Virus record (IMG/VR): IMGVR_UViG_3300005537_000023
Coordinates: 1-64,000 of that record
Direction: 5' to 3' (one strand)
DNA: 64,000 nucleotides
Source: a virus
Numbering within the stretch: the first letter of the stretch is position 1; every line of letters begins with the position of its first letter. The position numbers were made by a program, and so were the translations under genes. Positions 31,746 to 38,399 of the stretch are shown piece after piece. The notes under the pieces are model-generated. The model did no database searches, was not told the DNA's origin, and saw only the letters and a program-made list of their open reading frames with translations.

Positions 31746-32519
31746 ATGATCCTCCTCTCCACCCGCGCCCCCGCCCCCGTCCGCCTTGCACGAGACGCGA
31801 AGCCGCGCGTGGCCGTGGGCGACATCGTCACTACCAACGCGGATGCCCAGCAAGCGGCCGACGCCCTCAACGCCGCCATCAACGCGCTGGACATCGACGC
31901 GCACGGCACGCTGACGACGGACCCGGCCGAGGACTGGAGTCTCGGGTGCGCGATGGGCTTCGATGACGCCTATCGGCGCGGATGCCGCGGGGACACGGGC
32001 GGCGCGAGTCCCGCAGGATCGCCCGCGTACGTGGCCGCCTACTCCTTTTCCTTCGGCAAGGGCTACGGCTACGACCTGGGGAAGGCCAACCTCACGACGG
32101 ACCCCACGAAGTCCTGCCCGGACCCGGACCCCACGTATGTGAAACTGGATGCCACCACGTGCAGCGCGCAGTACGACGCATGGATCGCCGCACACCCGCA
32201 GGCGAAGCCAACACCCGCCGAGGCCTCTTTCTGGGCGGACTGGAATGATTTCGTTGGCCGGTGGCGATCTGCGTACGGCAAGGCGTACAGCCTCGGCCTC
32301 TTCGATTCGGCCGGCACCGCGCTGAAAGACATCGCCAACTACTGCGCCACCTATCAACAATTCGTCCAGCAGTACAAGGCGCTGGGCGGCAAGGTTTCGC
32401 ATCCGTATGCGTGTCCAGCCGCACCCACGGACTGGACGGACTGGATTCCGTGGATGATTGCCGTGGCCGGCATCGGCGCCGTCGCGTGGTTGATGTCCAG
32501 CGTGAGGGCGATCGTATGA
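31746..32519 (+). CDS. Tagged Tyr/Gly-repeat protein with C-terminal membrane helix, 257 aa
   Basis: Divergent tag (ILLSTRAPAPVRLARDAKPRVAVGD). Residues 60-190 contain Tyr/Gly repeats like those of the protein at 20992 (CAMGFDDAYRRGC, YSFSFGKGYGYDLG, WRSAYGKAYSLGLF). Residues 225-250 form a membrane helix (IPWMIAVAGIGAVAWLM). So the topology is reversed relative to 20992: anchor at the end, not the start. Confidence 0.6.
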   Translation: MILLSTRAPAPVRLARDAKPRVAVGDIVTTNADAQQAADALNAAINALDIDAHGTLTTDPAEDWSLGCAMGFDDAYRRGCRGDTGGASPAGSPAYVAAYSFSFGKGYGYDLGKANLTTDPTKSCPDPDPTYVKLDATTCSAQYDAWIAAHPQAKPTPAEASFWADWNDFVGRWRSAYGKAYSLGLFDSAGTALKDIANYCATYQQFVQQYKALGGKVSHPYACPAAPTDWTDWIPWMIAVAGIGAVAWLMSSVRAIV

Positions 32520-32665
32520 CGGCGGCCCCCAACGGCTTCGGCGGTGGATTCGGCCCGCCCGCGCCTTTCCAGCGTCCTGCCGCCGAGCTATTTTGGGGCC
32601 TCGTCATTGCCGGCGTCGTCGCGGCTGGCATGCTTCTCGGGAATCTGCGCCGGATAGCTGCGTAA
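32516..32665 (+). CDS. Tiny single-helix membrane protein, 49 aa
   Basis: ATG 32516 overlaps the previous stop. Gly/Pro-rich head (NGFGGGFGPPAPFQRP), then one membrane helix (LFWGLVIAGVVAAGMLLG) and a basic end. The head resembles APFGFQRP at the start of the protein at 34240. Confidence 0.6.
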   Translation: MTAAPNGFGGGFGPPAPFQRPAAELFWGLVIAGVVAAGMLLGNLRRIAA

Positions 32666-32671
32666 AAGTGC

Positions 32672-32707
32672 TTGACGTTGGATATCGCGCCTGATATCCA
32701 ATGGCGC
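32672..32707 (+). promoter_or_regulatory. Predicted leaderless promoter with GGATATC inverted repeat
   Basis: TTGACG at 32672-32677, 17-bp spacer, TATCCA at 32695-32700, and ATG exactly 36 bp after the start of the -35 box. GGATATC (32680-32686) and GATATCC (32693-32699) form a 7-bp inverted repeat with a 6-bp centre that covers the spacer and -10 box, a likely repressor site. It would drive the two genes at 32708 and 32884. Confidence 0.6.
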
Positions 32708-32887
32708 ATGTGGGATGGTTACTTCGACGCTCTCGACTCGCCATCGATGCCGGGGTCGCTCGTCGAGGCGCAAGCCGAGTACGTGACGGCGAAGGAATGG
32801 GATGGATCGGCGCTTTGGATCGGTTTCCTCGGCGCCGCTGCGCTGACCGCGGTCGGCTTGACGTTGAAGACGAAGGGGCGACGATGA
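32708..32887 (+). CDS. Single-helix membrane protein, 59 aa
   Basis: Start ATG 32708 chosen because it lies 36 nt after the -35 box and no ribosome site is visible. Acidic head, then a membrane helix (LWIGFLGAAALTAVGLTL) and a basic end. The first residues MWDGYFDALDSP are not shared with the tagged family. Confidence 0.6.
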   Translation: MWDGYFDALDSPSMPGSLVEAQAEYVTAKEWDGSALWIGFLGAAALTAVGLTLKTKGRR

Positions 32888-33153
32888 TTACGCGTCGTCC
32901 GCGATTGGCCGTGGCAACGGCCCTAGCAGGTTCGGCGACCAGCGTCGGCGCACTGGACACCGGCGGTGCGGCGCTTGGTGCCGCGCAGGTCGTCGAGGTC
33001 GTCGGCGGGCATTCGCATCCGGTTGTGGTGACAGGGGCGACGATCCTTGGCGCCGCGTTCGGCTTCCTCAAATTCGGCCCGCTTGGCGGTGTCGCCATCG
33101 CGGCCGGGACAAACATCGCCGGTCGGCTTATCGCCGCTCAGGTGCGAGACTGA
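32884..33153 (+). CDS. Tagged membrane protein, 89 aa (paralogue of 31473)
   Basis: ATG 32884 overlaps the previous stop. Tag MITRRPRLAVATALAGSATSVGA; then VVEVVGGHSHPVVVTGATILGAAFGFL and GVAIAAGTNIAGRLIA, matching the 31473 protein at the GGHxHP motif and the NIAGR end. The two His residues in GGHxHP are conserved. Confidence 0.65.
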   Translation: MITRRPRLAVATALAGSATSVGALDTGGAALGAAQVVEVVGGHSHPVVVTGATILGAAFGFLKFGPLGGVAIAAGTNIAGRLIAAQVRD

Positions 33154-33168
33154 GCCGCGGCGCGCGGG

Positions 33169-33318
33169 TTACTCGGGGAGCTTGCCGCCAGCGGGTACGC
33201 CAACCTTGGAGGCATCCAACATGCTGCCGATGCCGTTTACGGCTGGACTTGCATCGCGCGCCCCTAGCGCACCCACGTGAGACGGGCCGAGGAAGTTCCA
33301 CTCCAGGCGCTTGCTCAT
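33169..33318 (-). CDS. Small protein, 49 aa
   Basis: ATG 33318 overlaps the stop of the upstream gene (ATGA). Reads SKRLEWNFLGPSHVGALGARDASPAVNG, ending LPE. Last gene of a three-gene minus cassette set within the plus-strand particle module. Not recognised. Confidence 0.55.
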   Translation of the reverse strand: MSKRLEWNFLGPSHVGALGARDASPAVNGIGSMLDASKVGVPAGGKLPE

Positions 33319-33707
33319 GTGGCGTCCTCGCCGGGCGTCCCGAGCGTTGCCCGGCGCTCCGCAAGCAGACGACGAGCAAGGGCGGAGACCCAGACGAGAC
33401 TTGGGCGATCAAGCATCGCCAATCCAACCAAGGTCTTCGCAACGCCATCGATCCCCGTTCCGCCAAGGGCGGCAAGAATGGTGGCGAGTTCAACTTCCTG
33501 CTCGCTACGGCGGTCGGCCGACAGAAGTTCGATAGCCAATCTTTGCGCTCGCAAGAGAAGCCGCGGGCCATAGCCGGGATCCATCACTATCCGCCGCCGC
33601 AGCGGTGCTGCAGCTCTCCTTGCTTCGCGCTCGTACCCGTCGACTGTGCTGCTCGTCAGCAGACCAAAGGCGGCGTTTGCGAGCGCCGAGTCGTCGAGTT
33701 CAGGCAT
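33315..33707 (-). CDS. Helical protein, 130 aa
   Basis: Starts MPELDDSALANAAFGLL; the whole protein reads as amphipathic helices (EREARRAAAPLRRRIV, LLLRAQRLAIELLSADRRS, VSALARRLLAERRA). Overlaps the peptidase gene by eight bases and the small downstream gene by four. Unknown role; could be an inhibitor or partner of the peptidase encoded upstream. Confidence 0.6.
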   Translation of the reverse strand: MPELDDSALANAAFGLLTSSTVDGYEREARRAAAPLRRRIVMDPGYGPRLLLRAQRLAIELLSADRRSEQEVELATILAALGGTGIDGVAKTLVGLAMLDRPSLVWVSALARRLLAERRATLGTPGEDAT

Positions 33708-34158
33708 TGGGATCAAGCCTCCAATACTCCACCACGCCAAAGTGTTCCGGAACGTTATTTGCCGGATGTTCGTACTCGCCCAGCATGCCCCACTTGCTCC
33801 ACACAAATACGGTCGGAATCAGGTTAGAGTCGCGCGAGGAAACGCTGGAGACAAGGCCCGTGTGCTCAACCTGACGCGGACCCGTTCTGTAGACGGCGAC
33901 GTCTCCGATTTTGGGCGACCCCTGCACGGGAGCATAGCCATCCCTGCGCAGAATGTCGTCAACATCAACCGTTGGTACGCCGCACGGCGGAATGTTGCTA
34001 CGCCTGCTCGCAAACACGAGGCCGTGGCAGCGCATGGGTGGTTGAGGTGCAACGTCAGTCGGGGACGGCCAACCCCACATTCGTTGCGCGTAGAATTCTC
34101 GGCGCGGCAAGGCTGAGGCCAGGCGTACGCGCGGCATCGGTAAGGCTGGCCTGGGCAT
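33700..34158 (-). CDS. NlpC/P60-like cysteine peptidase, 152 aa
   Basis: MRCHGLVFASRR places a catalytic-type Cys44; GDVAVYRTG and VEHTGLVSSV give the GD-x-x-x-Y strand and His99; VFVWSKWGMLGEYEH completes the pattern typical of NlpC/P60-like phage or bacterial murein peptidases (CHGxVF ... HTGxV ... SKWG). It would cleave stem peptides. It is the first gene of the minus cassette and adds a fourth wall-degrading enzyme to the region. Confidence 0.7.
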   Translation of the reverse strand: MPRPALPMPRVRLASALPRREFYAQRMWGWPSPTDVAPQPPMRCHGLVFASRRSNIPPCGVPTVDVDDILRRDGYAPVQGSPKIGDVAVYRTGPRQVEHTGLVSSVSSRDSNLIPTVFVWSKWGMLGEYEHPANNVPEHFGVVEYWRLDPNA

Positions 34159-34239
34159 GGCAGGGACTAGAGAGGCGACGCGCCTACCCGCGTCGCCGTT
34201 TGCTTGTCAAGCGCGCTCGCTTGGGGCACTATGTGGGGC
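34159..34239. promoter_or_regulatory. Divergent promoter region sharing one -35 palindrome
   Basis: The palindrome GCTTGTCAAGC at 34202-34212 supplies TTGTCA on plus (34204-34209) and TTGACA on minus (34210-34205). On plus, a 17-bp spacer and CACTAT lead to GTG 34240, again 36 nt from the -35 box. On the minus side a strong hairpin, GGCGACGCG/CGCGTCGCC with a 6-nt loop (34174-34197), lies between promoter and start codon and could act as operator or attenuator. Confidence 0.55.
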
Positions 34240-35388
34240 GTGAACGACCCTGCCCGCCCCGGCAGTCCGCCGGCCCCGTTCGGCTTTCAACGTCCTGCCA
34301 TGGACAGGCCGGCGCCGCCGCCGCCGGATCTCCTCGCGTCGGCGCGCACGTGGAAGCGTGGCCGTATCTTCAACAGGGACGGCACGGGCAAGCTGTTGCC
34401 ATGGGTGGCGGTCGAGGTTCGAGATTGCGACAACGGCCTCACGATCCACCAAGTGGATGACCTCGGCGACCAAACGGACGCCGAAACGCTGGCCGGCGAA
34501 ATTTGGGGCCGAATCAACCAGTCCGTCAGGTCAAGGAACGACGGGATCAGCCATCATTACCTCGTCGAGTGCGTCTTTGCTGATCTAGAAGGTCGCGTCA
34601 CCAAACTATCGTGGGAAGGCAGTTTGATGCTTCCTGTCGAAAGTCAGGTTTGGGGATCTGGGCCAATGAGCCGACTCGGCCACGCCAGTTTCTTGGCAAA
34701 GCGCGATTTTCAGGAAGCGTCTCGCGAGCGCGATCGCATCGAGTTGATGGGCGTGGGCCTCGCCATGATGCAGTCGGCGCAAGGGGCCATGCTCACGATG
34801 CACCAGGAATCGCGCGCGGAGTTGGACTCGCTTCGCGGCGAGCGCGTGCAATTCCTCAACATGTGGAAGAGCATGATGGAGGACAAGCGCAAGCAGGATC
34901 GAGAGGACGCGTGGGACGAGAGGAAATTCGCGCTCCTCAACCAACTCGTGGGCCGCCTTGGACACCTCGCGGCGCCGCTCGGCATGTCCGTCACCAAGTG
35001 GCTTGGCCACAAGCTGGGCATGATTCAGCCGCGGACGCCGCGCGAGGAGAAGTCGTTCGCCACCCTCCGCCGCCTCGTGGAATGCGCGCAGGGCAAGATC
35101 AAAGAGAAGGCCGTTGCCGCTGGCCAGGCGATGGGCCTGTCGCTCGCGCAAGCCGTCGAGCAGTCCAAGATGATCGCGGACGATCCAGCCGCGTTGATGA
35201 ATGCGCTCGCGGACATGGGCGTGGCGGAGGACGATCCAGTCATTGACGATCTCATGGATCTCCTCATGGAGATGCGCATGGAGATGTCGAGCGAGAAGAG
35301 CGCGCGCCTCGCTGCACGCGAATCAATGTTGAATTCTGAGCCCACCGTCGAAACGCCGGCCCCCACGCCGGAGAAGGAGGATCCGTAA
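34240..35388 (+). CDS. Coiled-coil protein, 382 aa
   Basis: GTG 34240 chosen from the promoter geometry; ATG 34231 in the same frame is an alternative. Pro-rich head (NDPARPGSPPAPFGFQRP), a globular beta part (residues 40-140), then long helices (RDFQEASRERDRIELM; ERVQFLNMWKSMMEDKRKQ) and an acidic tail. No catalytic motif. The head PPAPFGFQRPA resembles that of the small membrane protein at 32516, hinting at shared sorting. Possible scaffold or internal particle protein. Confidence 0.55.
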   Translation: MNDPARPGSPPAPFGFQRPAMDRPAPPPPDLLASARTWKRGRIFNRDGTGKLLPWVAVEVRDCDNGLTIHQVDDLGDQTDAETLAGEIWGRINQSVRSRNDGISHHYLVECVFADLEGRVTKLSWEGSLMLPVESQVWGSGPMSRLGHASFLAKRDFQEASRERDRIELMGVGLAMMQSAQGAMLTMHQESRAELDSLRGERVQFLNMWKSMMEDKRKQDREDAWDERKFALLNQLVGRLGHLAAPLGMSVTKWLGHKLGMIQPRTPREEKSFATLRRLVECAQGKIKEKAVAAGQAMGLSLAQAVEQSKMIADDPAALMNALADMGVAEDDPVIDDLMDLLMEMRMEMSSEKSARLAARESMLNSEPTVETPAPTPEKEDP

Positions 35389-35543
35389 TGGCTGGCCGTC
35401 GAGTCACCGTCCGTCTGAGTCCCGAGCAGCGCGCCGAAGCGAAGTGGCTGCGCGAAAACGGTTACATGGTTTTCGTGGACAACTCGGGCAACATCCAAGC
35501 AGCACCGCGCGCGAAGGGCGGACGGAAGCGGGGGAAGCGGTAA
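35388..35543 (+). CDS. Small basic protein, 51 aa
   Basis: Starts in a TAATG overlap. RRVTVRLSPEQRAEAKWLRENGY looks like the strand-helix beginning of a ribbon-helix-helix, followed by a disordered lysine/arginine tail (KGGRKRGKR). DNA binding is likely by composition. Confidence 0.55.
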   Translation: MAGRRVTVRLSPEQRAEAKWLRENGYMVFVDNSGNIQAAPRAKGGRKRGKR

Positions 35544-35683
35544 TGTGCCGCCACGTCGAATCGTCGCACGTGATGCCCGGCTGGATGTGCTGCGCGTGCC
35601 GCGGGTACAACGGCATGCAACGGCTCGCTTGCAAGGACTGCGGACGCACGCGCTGTCTGCCGCTGGGAAAGGCGGCGCCGTGA
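35543..35683 (+). CDS. Tiny zinc-ribbon protein, 46 aa
   Basis: Starts in a TAATG overlap at 35543. MCCACRGYNGM and LACKDCGRTRC give a classic CxxC-x14-CxxC ribbon (RanBP2/zinc-ribbon like). Paired with another tiny zinc protein just downstream. Confidence 0.65.
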   Translation: MCRHVESSHVMPGWMCCACRGYNGMQRLACKDCGRTRCLPLGKAAP

Positions 35684-35886
35684 TGGTCCCGCGCCCCAAC
35701 TTCACCTGCCCCATCTGCGGCTCGCACTGCTTCGGCAGCAGCGACAACGGCGACGGCACGCGCACGTACAACTGCCAGGAAGGGCCGCGTGGGCCTTGCC
35801 TTTTCAGCGTGCATGAGAAGTCCGCGGCGCGGTACGGGATCGTCAGCCCTCCGCAGCAAGTCGTCCGCTCGGGAAGAGTCGCGTAG
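35683..35886 (+). CDS. Tiny zinc-binding protein, 67 aa
   Basis: ATG 35683 overlaps the preceding stop (GTGATG). FTCPICGSHCFG and YNCQEGPRGPCLFSV give two cysteine pairs spaced about 25 residues apart. Short basic tail. Unknown role. Confidence 0.65.
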   Translation: MVPRPNFTCPICGSHCFGSSDNGDGTRTYNCQEGPRGPCLFSVHEKSAARYGIVSPPQQVVRSGRVA

Positions 35887-35895
35887 GGTTGCGCC

Positions 35896-36330
35896 GTGGC
35901 CCACAAGCACCGCTGCATCCATCGCAAGCCCGCACGTCCGAAGCTGGAGACGTGGGATTCGGCGCGCGCAGCGATTGAAGCCAACACGGCCGCGATGGGC
36001 GGCTGGCTCATGGCGCAGGCGTACTACGCCAAGTCGTTCACGCCCGAGGCGCGCGCCAAGCTCCTCAAGATCGCGCAGGACGGCGTTGACCAACTGCCGG
36101 ACGTGTTGAAGCCGCTGGCGCGCGGCTTCCGCGATGGCCTGCTGGCTCAGCAGATGTACGCAATGGGCGAGAAGTTTGCAGCGCAGTCCAAGGCAAAGGG
36201 AAACGCCGGCGTACCGGCAAACGCGCCGCCTGCGTCCGGCCCCACACGGACGACGTACGCCGATGCAGCGCCGCACACTCAGGAAGACGATGGGCCGATG
36301 TTCGCGCCCATCGGAGGCAAGGACGAATGA
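35896..36330 (+). CDS. Hypothetical helical protein, 144 aa
   Basis: GTG 35896. Basic cysteine-containing head (HKHRCIHRKPARP), then helices (SARAAIEANTAAMGGWLMAQAYY; ARGFRDGLLAQQMYAMG) and a Pro/Ala-rich acidic tail. Overlaps the next gene by four bases. Not recognised. Confidence 0.55.
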   Translation: MAHKHRCIHRKPARPKLETWDSARAAIEANTAAMGGWLMAQAYYAKSFTPEARAKLLKIAQDGVDQLPDVLKPLARGFRDGLLAQQMYAMGEKFAAQSKAKGNAGVPANAPPASGPTRTTYADAAPHTQEDDGPMFAPIGGKDE

Positions 36331-37286
36331 GCCTCATCTCCACCGACGTCGCTTCCTCCACCCTCGGCGATGCCTCCACCACGGCAGACGTGGACGCAGC
36401 CGTCATGGAGATGACGAAGAACGGCGGCGTGCCGGACTACATCGCGAAGAACTTCTGGCGCTGGGTGGAGATCACCGGCGGCGGCCACACCCTTCGCTTC
36501 CTCGCCGCACCCACGTGCTACGCGATCGGAGATGAGGACGCTCCCTTCTTCTGCGCGCGCGGCACCCCCTACGGCGCGCAGGCGATCGCGGACTACTGGG
36601 ATTGCATCCTCCCGAGCCGCGTCCTCTTGCGCCACATCCAGGCGTCCAGCGATCCGTCGATCCGCTACATCGACGTCAAGGGCGCGCCGTACAACATCCC
36701 GCTTGCGAAGATCGAGACGCCAGCGGCAACGCAGGCGGCGAGCGATGCGGCCAACGCGAAGTTTGCGAGCCTCGGCGCCAACCCCGGCGATGGCCTGTCC
36801 GTCGGCTTCAAGAAATCGATCGTGGTTGGGCCGAATCTCGACGGCTCGCACGTGGCCATCTACGGCGGCATCGGCGGCGGCTACGATCCGCCGTGGAATG
36901 TTGTGCAGCCGTACAGCACGATCCACGGCAGTGCGTACGGCGACTACTCGCACGGCATCACGCTCGTCTCGCGCAAGTGCCAGTTGGATGGCAGCGACGC
37001 GGACCTACGCTTCGACGTCTTCGGCTCCACCGATCCGACCATCTACGGCCTCGTGACGGATCAGAGCCGCTTCGATCCCATCTTCCCCAACGCCGGCCCG
37101 GACTCGCGCGCTGAATTCAGCGGCGGAAGCGCCGCACCCTCGGGGCCGCGATCGCCTGGTGGCGGCTTCAAGCCGACGGGGCCGACGACGCATCCAGCCG
37201 CGCAGGCGAGCGGTGGACTTTCCATGCCGGCGAAGATCGGCATCGCTGCGGTGATTGGCGCCGCGGCGTGGTATGCGATTGGGTGA
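36327..37286 (+). CDS. C-terminally anchored virion-module protein, 319 aa
   Basis: Residues 45-235 are globular: RWVEITGGGHTLRFLAAPTCYAIG, AQAIADYWDCILPSRVLL, HVAIYGGIGGGYD and DYSHGITLVSRK. From memory, a group of bacterial and phage proteins has the same run (a GHxxxFxxxPDYxAIG head, IADxxxCxLPT, VAIYGWH, YVDYSHGIRLV). Their function is not known to me. The linker is Pro/Gly-rich and residues 300-317 form a membrane helix. His in DYSHGI and earlier Cys could be catalytic. Confidence 0.6.
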   Translation: MSLISTDVASSTLGDASTTADVDAAVMEMTKNGGVPDYIAKNFWRWVEITGGGHTLRFLAAPTCYAIGDEDAPFFCARGTPYGAQAIADYWDCILPSRVLLRHIQASSDPSIRYIDVKGAPYNIPLAKIETPAATQAASDAANAKFASLGANPGDGLSVGFKKSIVVGPNLDGSHVAIYGGIGGGYDPPWNVVQPYSTIHGSAYGDYSHGITLVSRKCQLDGSDADLRFDVFGSTDPTIYGLVTDQSRFDPIFPNAGPDSRAEFSGGSAAPSGPRSPGGGFKPTGPTTHPAAQASGGLSMPAKIGIAAVIGAAAWYAIG

Positions 37287-37423
37287 GGCGCATGCATTTC
37301 ATTCGACTCGGCAAATTCGTTGGAGTTGGCGCGGTGATCGGCGACTGCGATTGCGGCCATTCGGTGCTCTACCACCTACCGCTCGCCGGTTGCCTGAAGT
37401 GCGACTGCGACGAATTCCATTGA
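37283..37423 (+). CDS. Tiny cysteine-rich protein, 46 aa
   Basis: GTG 37283 overlaps the previous stop; an internal ATG at 37292 is possible. GDCDCGHSVLYH and GCLKCDCDEFH supply six cysteines and three histidines, enough for a compact zinc knuckle. Confidence 0.55.
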   Translation: MRRMHFIRLGKFVGVGAVIGDCDCGHSVLYHLPLAGCLKCDCDEFH

Positions 37424-37426
37424 CCC

Positions 37427-37645
37427 ATGGCCTTCCGCGGCGCCTTTCATCTCCCCGTTGCGCACCGGCCGGTGATGCAGGTGCCGAAGCGAGGCGCGTT
37501 GTGCATCACGTGCGTCGCCATTCGCCAGCACGAAGACGGCTCGTACCACTGCGCTTCGCGGTACTTCCAAGAGTACATGCGGACGAGTAAACTGCCGTAC
37601 CCGCCCGATCAGATGTGCAGCGATTGGTACGAGCCGAGGGAGTAG
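37427..37645 (+). CDS. Small zinc-type protein, 72 aa
   Basis: LCITCVAIRQHEDGSYHCASRYF and QMCSDWYEPRE form a cysteine/histidine pattern I recall from many short phage proteins ending DWYEPR. No known function. Confidence 0.6.
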   Translation: MAFRGAFHLPVAHRPVMQVPKRGALCITCVAIRQHEDGSYHCASRYFQEYMRTSKLPYPPDQMCSDWYEPRE

Positions 37646-37647
37646 CC

Positions 37648-38178
37648 ATGCCATACCGCCACGGATTCAGTGAAGAGTCCATCCACCACAACATCGCCCT
37701 CTTCATCCGCGAGGGCTACCCGCAAGATCAGGCCGTCGCCATGGCCCTCGACATCGCGCGCAAGGCGTGGCGGCGGGAGCATCCGCGTGGCAACTACCCG
37801 GCGCACTTGAAGGGGATGCGGGGGCCGAGGAAGAGGCGGAGGGGGAAGCGGGCGCGGAGGAATCGCGCCTCGTCATCCGCAACACTGCAACTCGGCCCAG
37901 GTAGAGAGATGCCGGAGAATACGGCCATCCTGCGGCGGTCAACGTTGAAGGCGCGATACGCCGCCGGCGATCTGAATGGAGCGGTCAAGTCGGCCGGGCA
38001 CTACGCGCGCAAGCACCGGCGGACGATGTACGTGTACGAGGGCAATTCGTACATGCACCGCGCGTTTCGCGTCAGCGACAAGCCGAGTGAATACCTGAGT
38101 CCGATCAACAATACCGGCGATCGCGTTGTGTCGGTGACGCCCGATCTCATCGTGTCGATTCACGAAGTCTACCGATGA
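37648..38178 (+). CDS. Phage protein with DUF-like helical head, 176 aa
   Basis: Residues 1-45 (MPYRHGFSEESIHHNIALFI, then EGYPQDQAVAMALDIARKAW) match a small domain common in phage structural and accessory proteins (xGYSxxxIxxNIxxEIxxGxxxxQAVAIAL). A long Arg/Lys linker follows. The C-terminal 70 residues are beta-rich (TMYVYEGNSYMHRAF ... VVSVTPDLIVSIHEV). Function unknown. Confidence 0.6.
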   Translation: MPYRHGFSEESIHHNIALFIREGYPQDQAVAMALDIARKAWRREHPRGNYPAHLKGMRGPRKRRRGKRARRNRASSSATLQLGPGREMPENTAILRRSTLKARYAAGDLNGAVKSAGHYARKHRRTMYVYEGNSYMHRAFRVSDKPSEYLSPINNTGDRVVSVTPDLIVSIHEVYR

Positions 38179-38399
38179 CCCCCCACGCCCTCGCCACCCT
38201 CTTCTGGCTCCTCGCCCTCGTCGCCTTCCTCGCGCACGGCTGGGGCCTTTCCGGCCTCGGCCCCATCCCCGGCGTTGCCCCCGATTGGGCGTATCGCGCG
38301 GGCGCGGCGGCCGGGTACCCGCTGGCGGTGGCGTTTGCGTGCGTGGCGATGGCGCTGCACGCGGTAGGATGGAAGCGTGGCCGCGCCGATTCCGCCTGA
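38175..38399 (+). CDS. Two-span membrane protein, 74 aa
   Basis: Hydrophobic segments at residues 4-22 (ALATLFWLLALVAFLAHGW) and 42-66 (AGAAAGYPLAVAFACVAMALHAVGW). Holin-sized; overlaps the start of the ATPase gene by 23 bases. Confidence 0.6.
   Translation: MTPHALATLFWLLALVAFLAHGWGLSGLGPIPGVAPDWAYRAGAAAGYPLAVAFACVAMALHAVGWKRGRADSA

Noticed and set aside
34174-34197. Rho-independent terminator
   Set aside because: The hairpin is strong but no clean T-run follows on either strand, so it is reported as a regulatory inverted repeat only.
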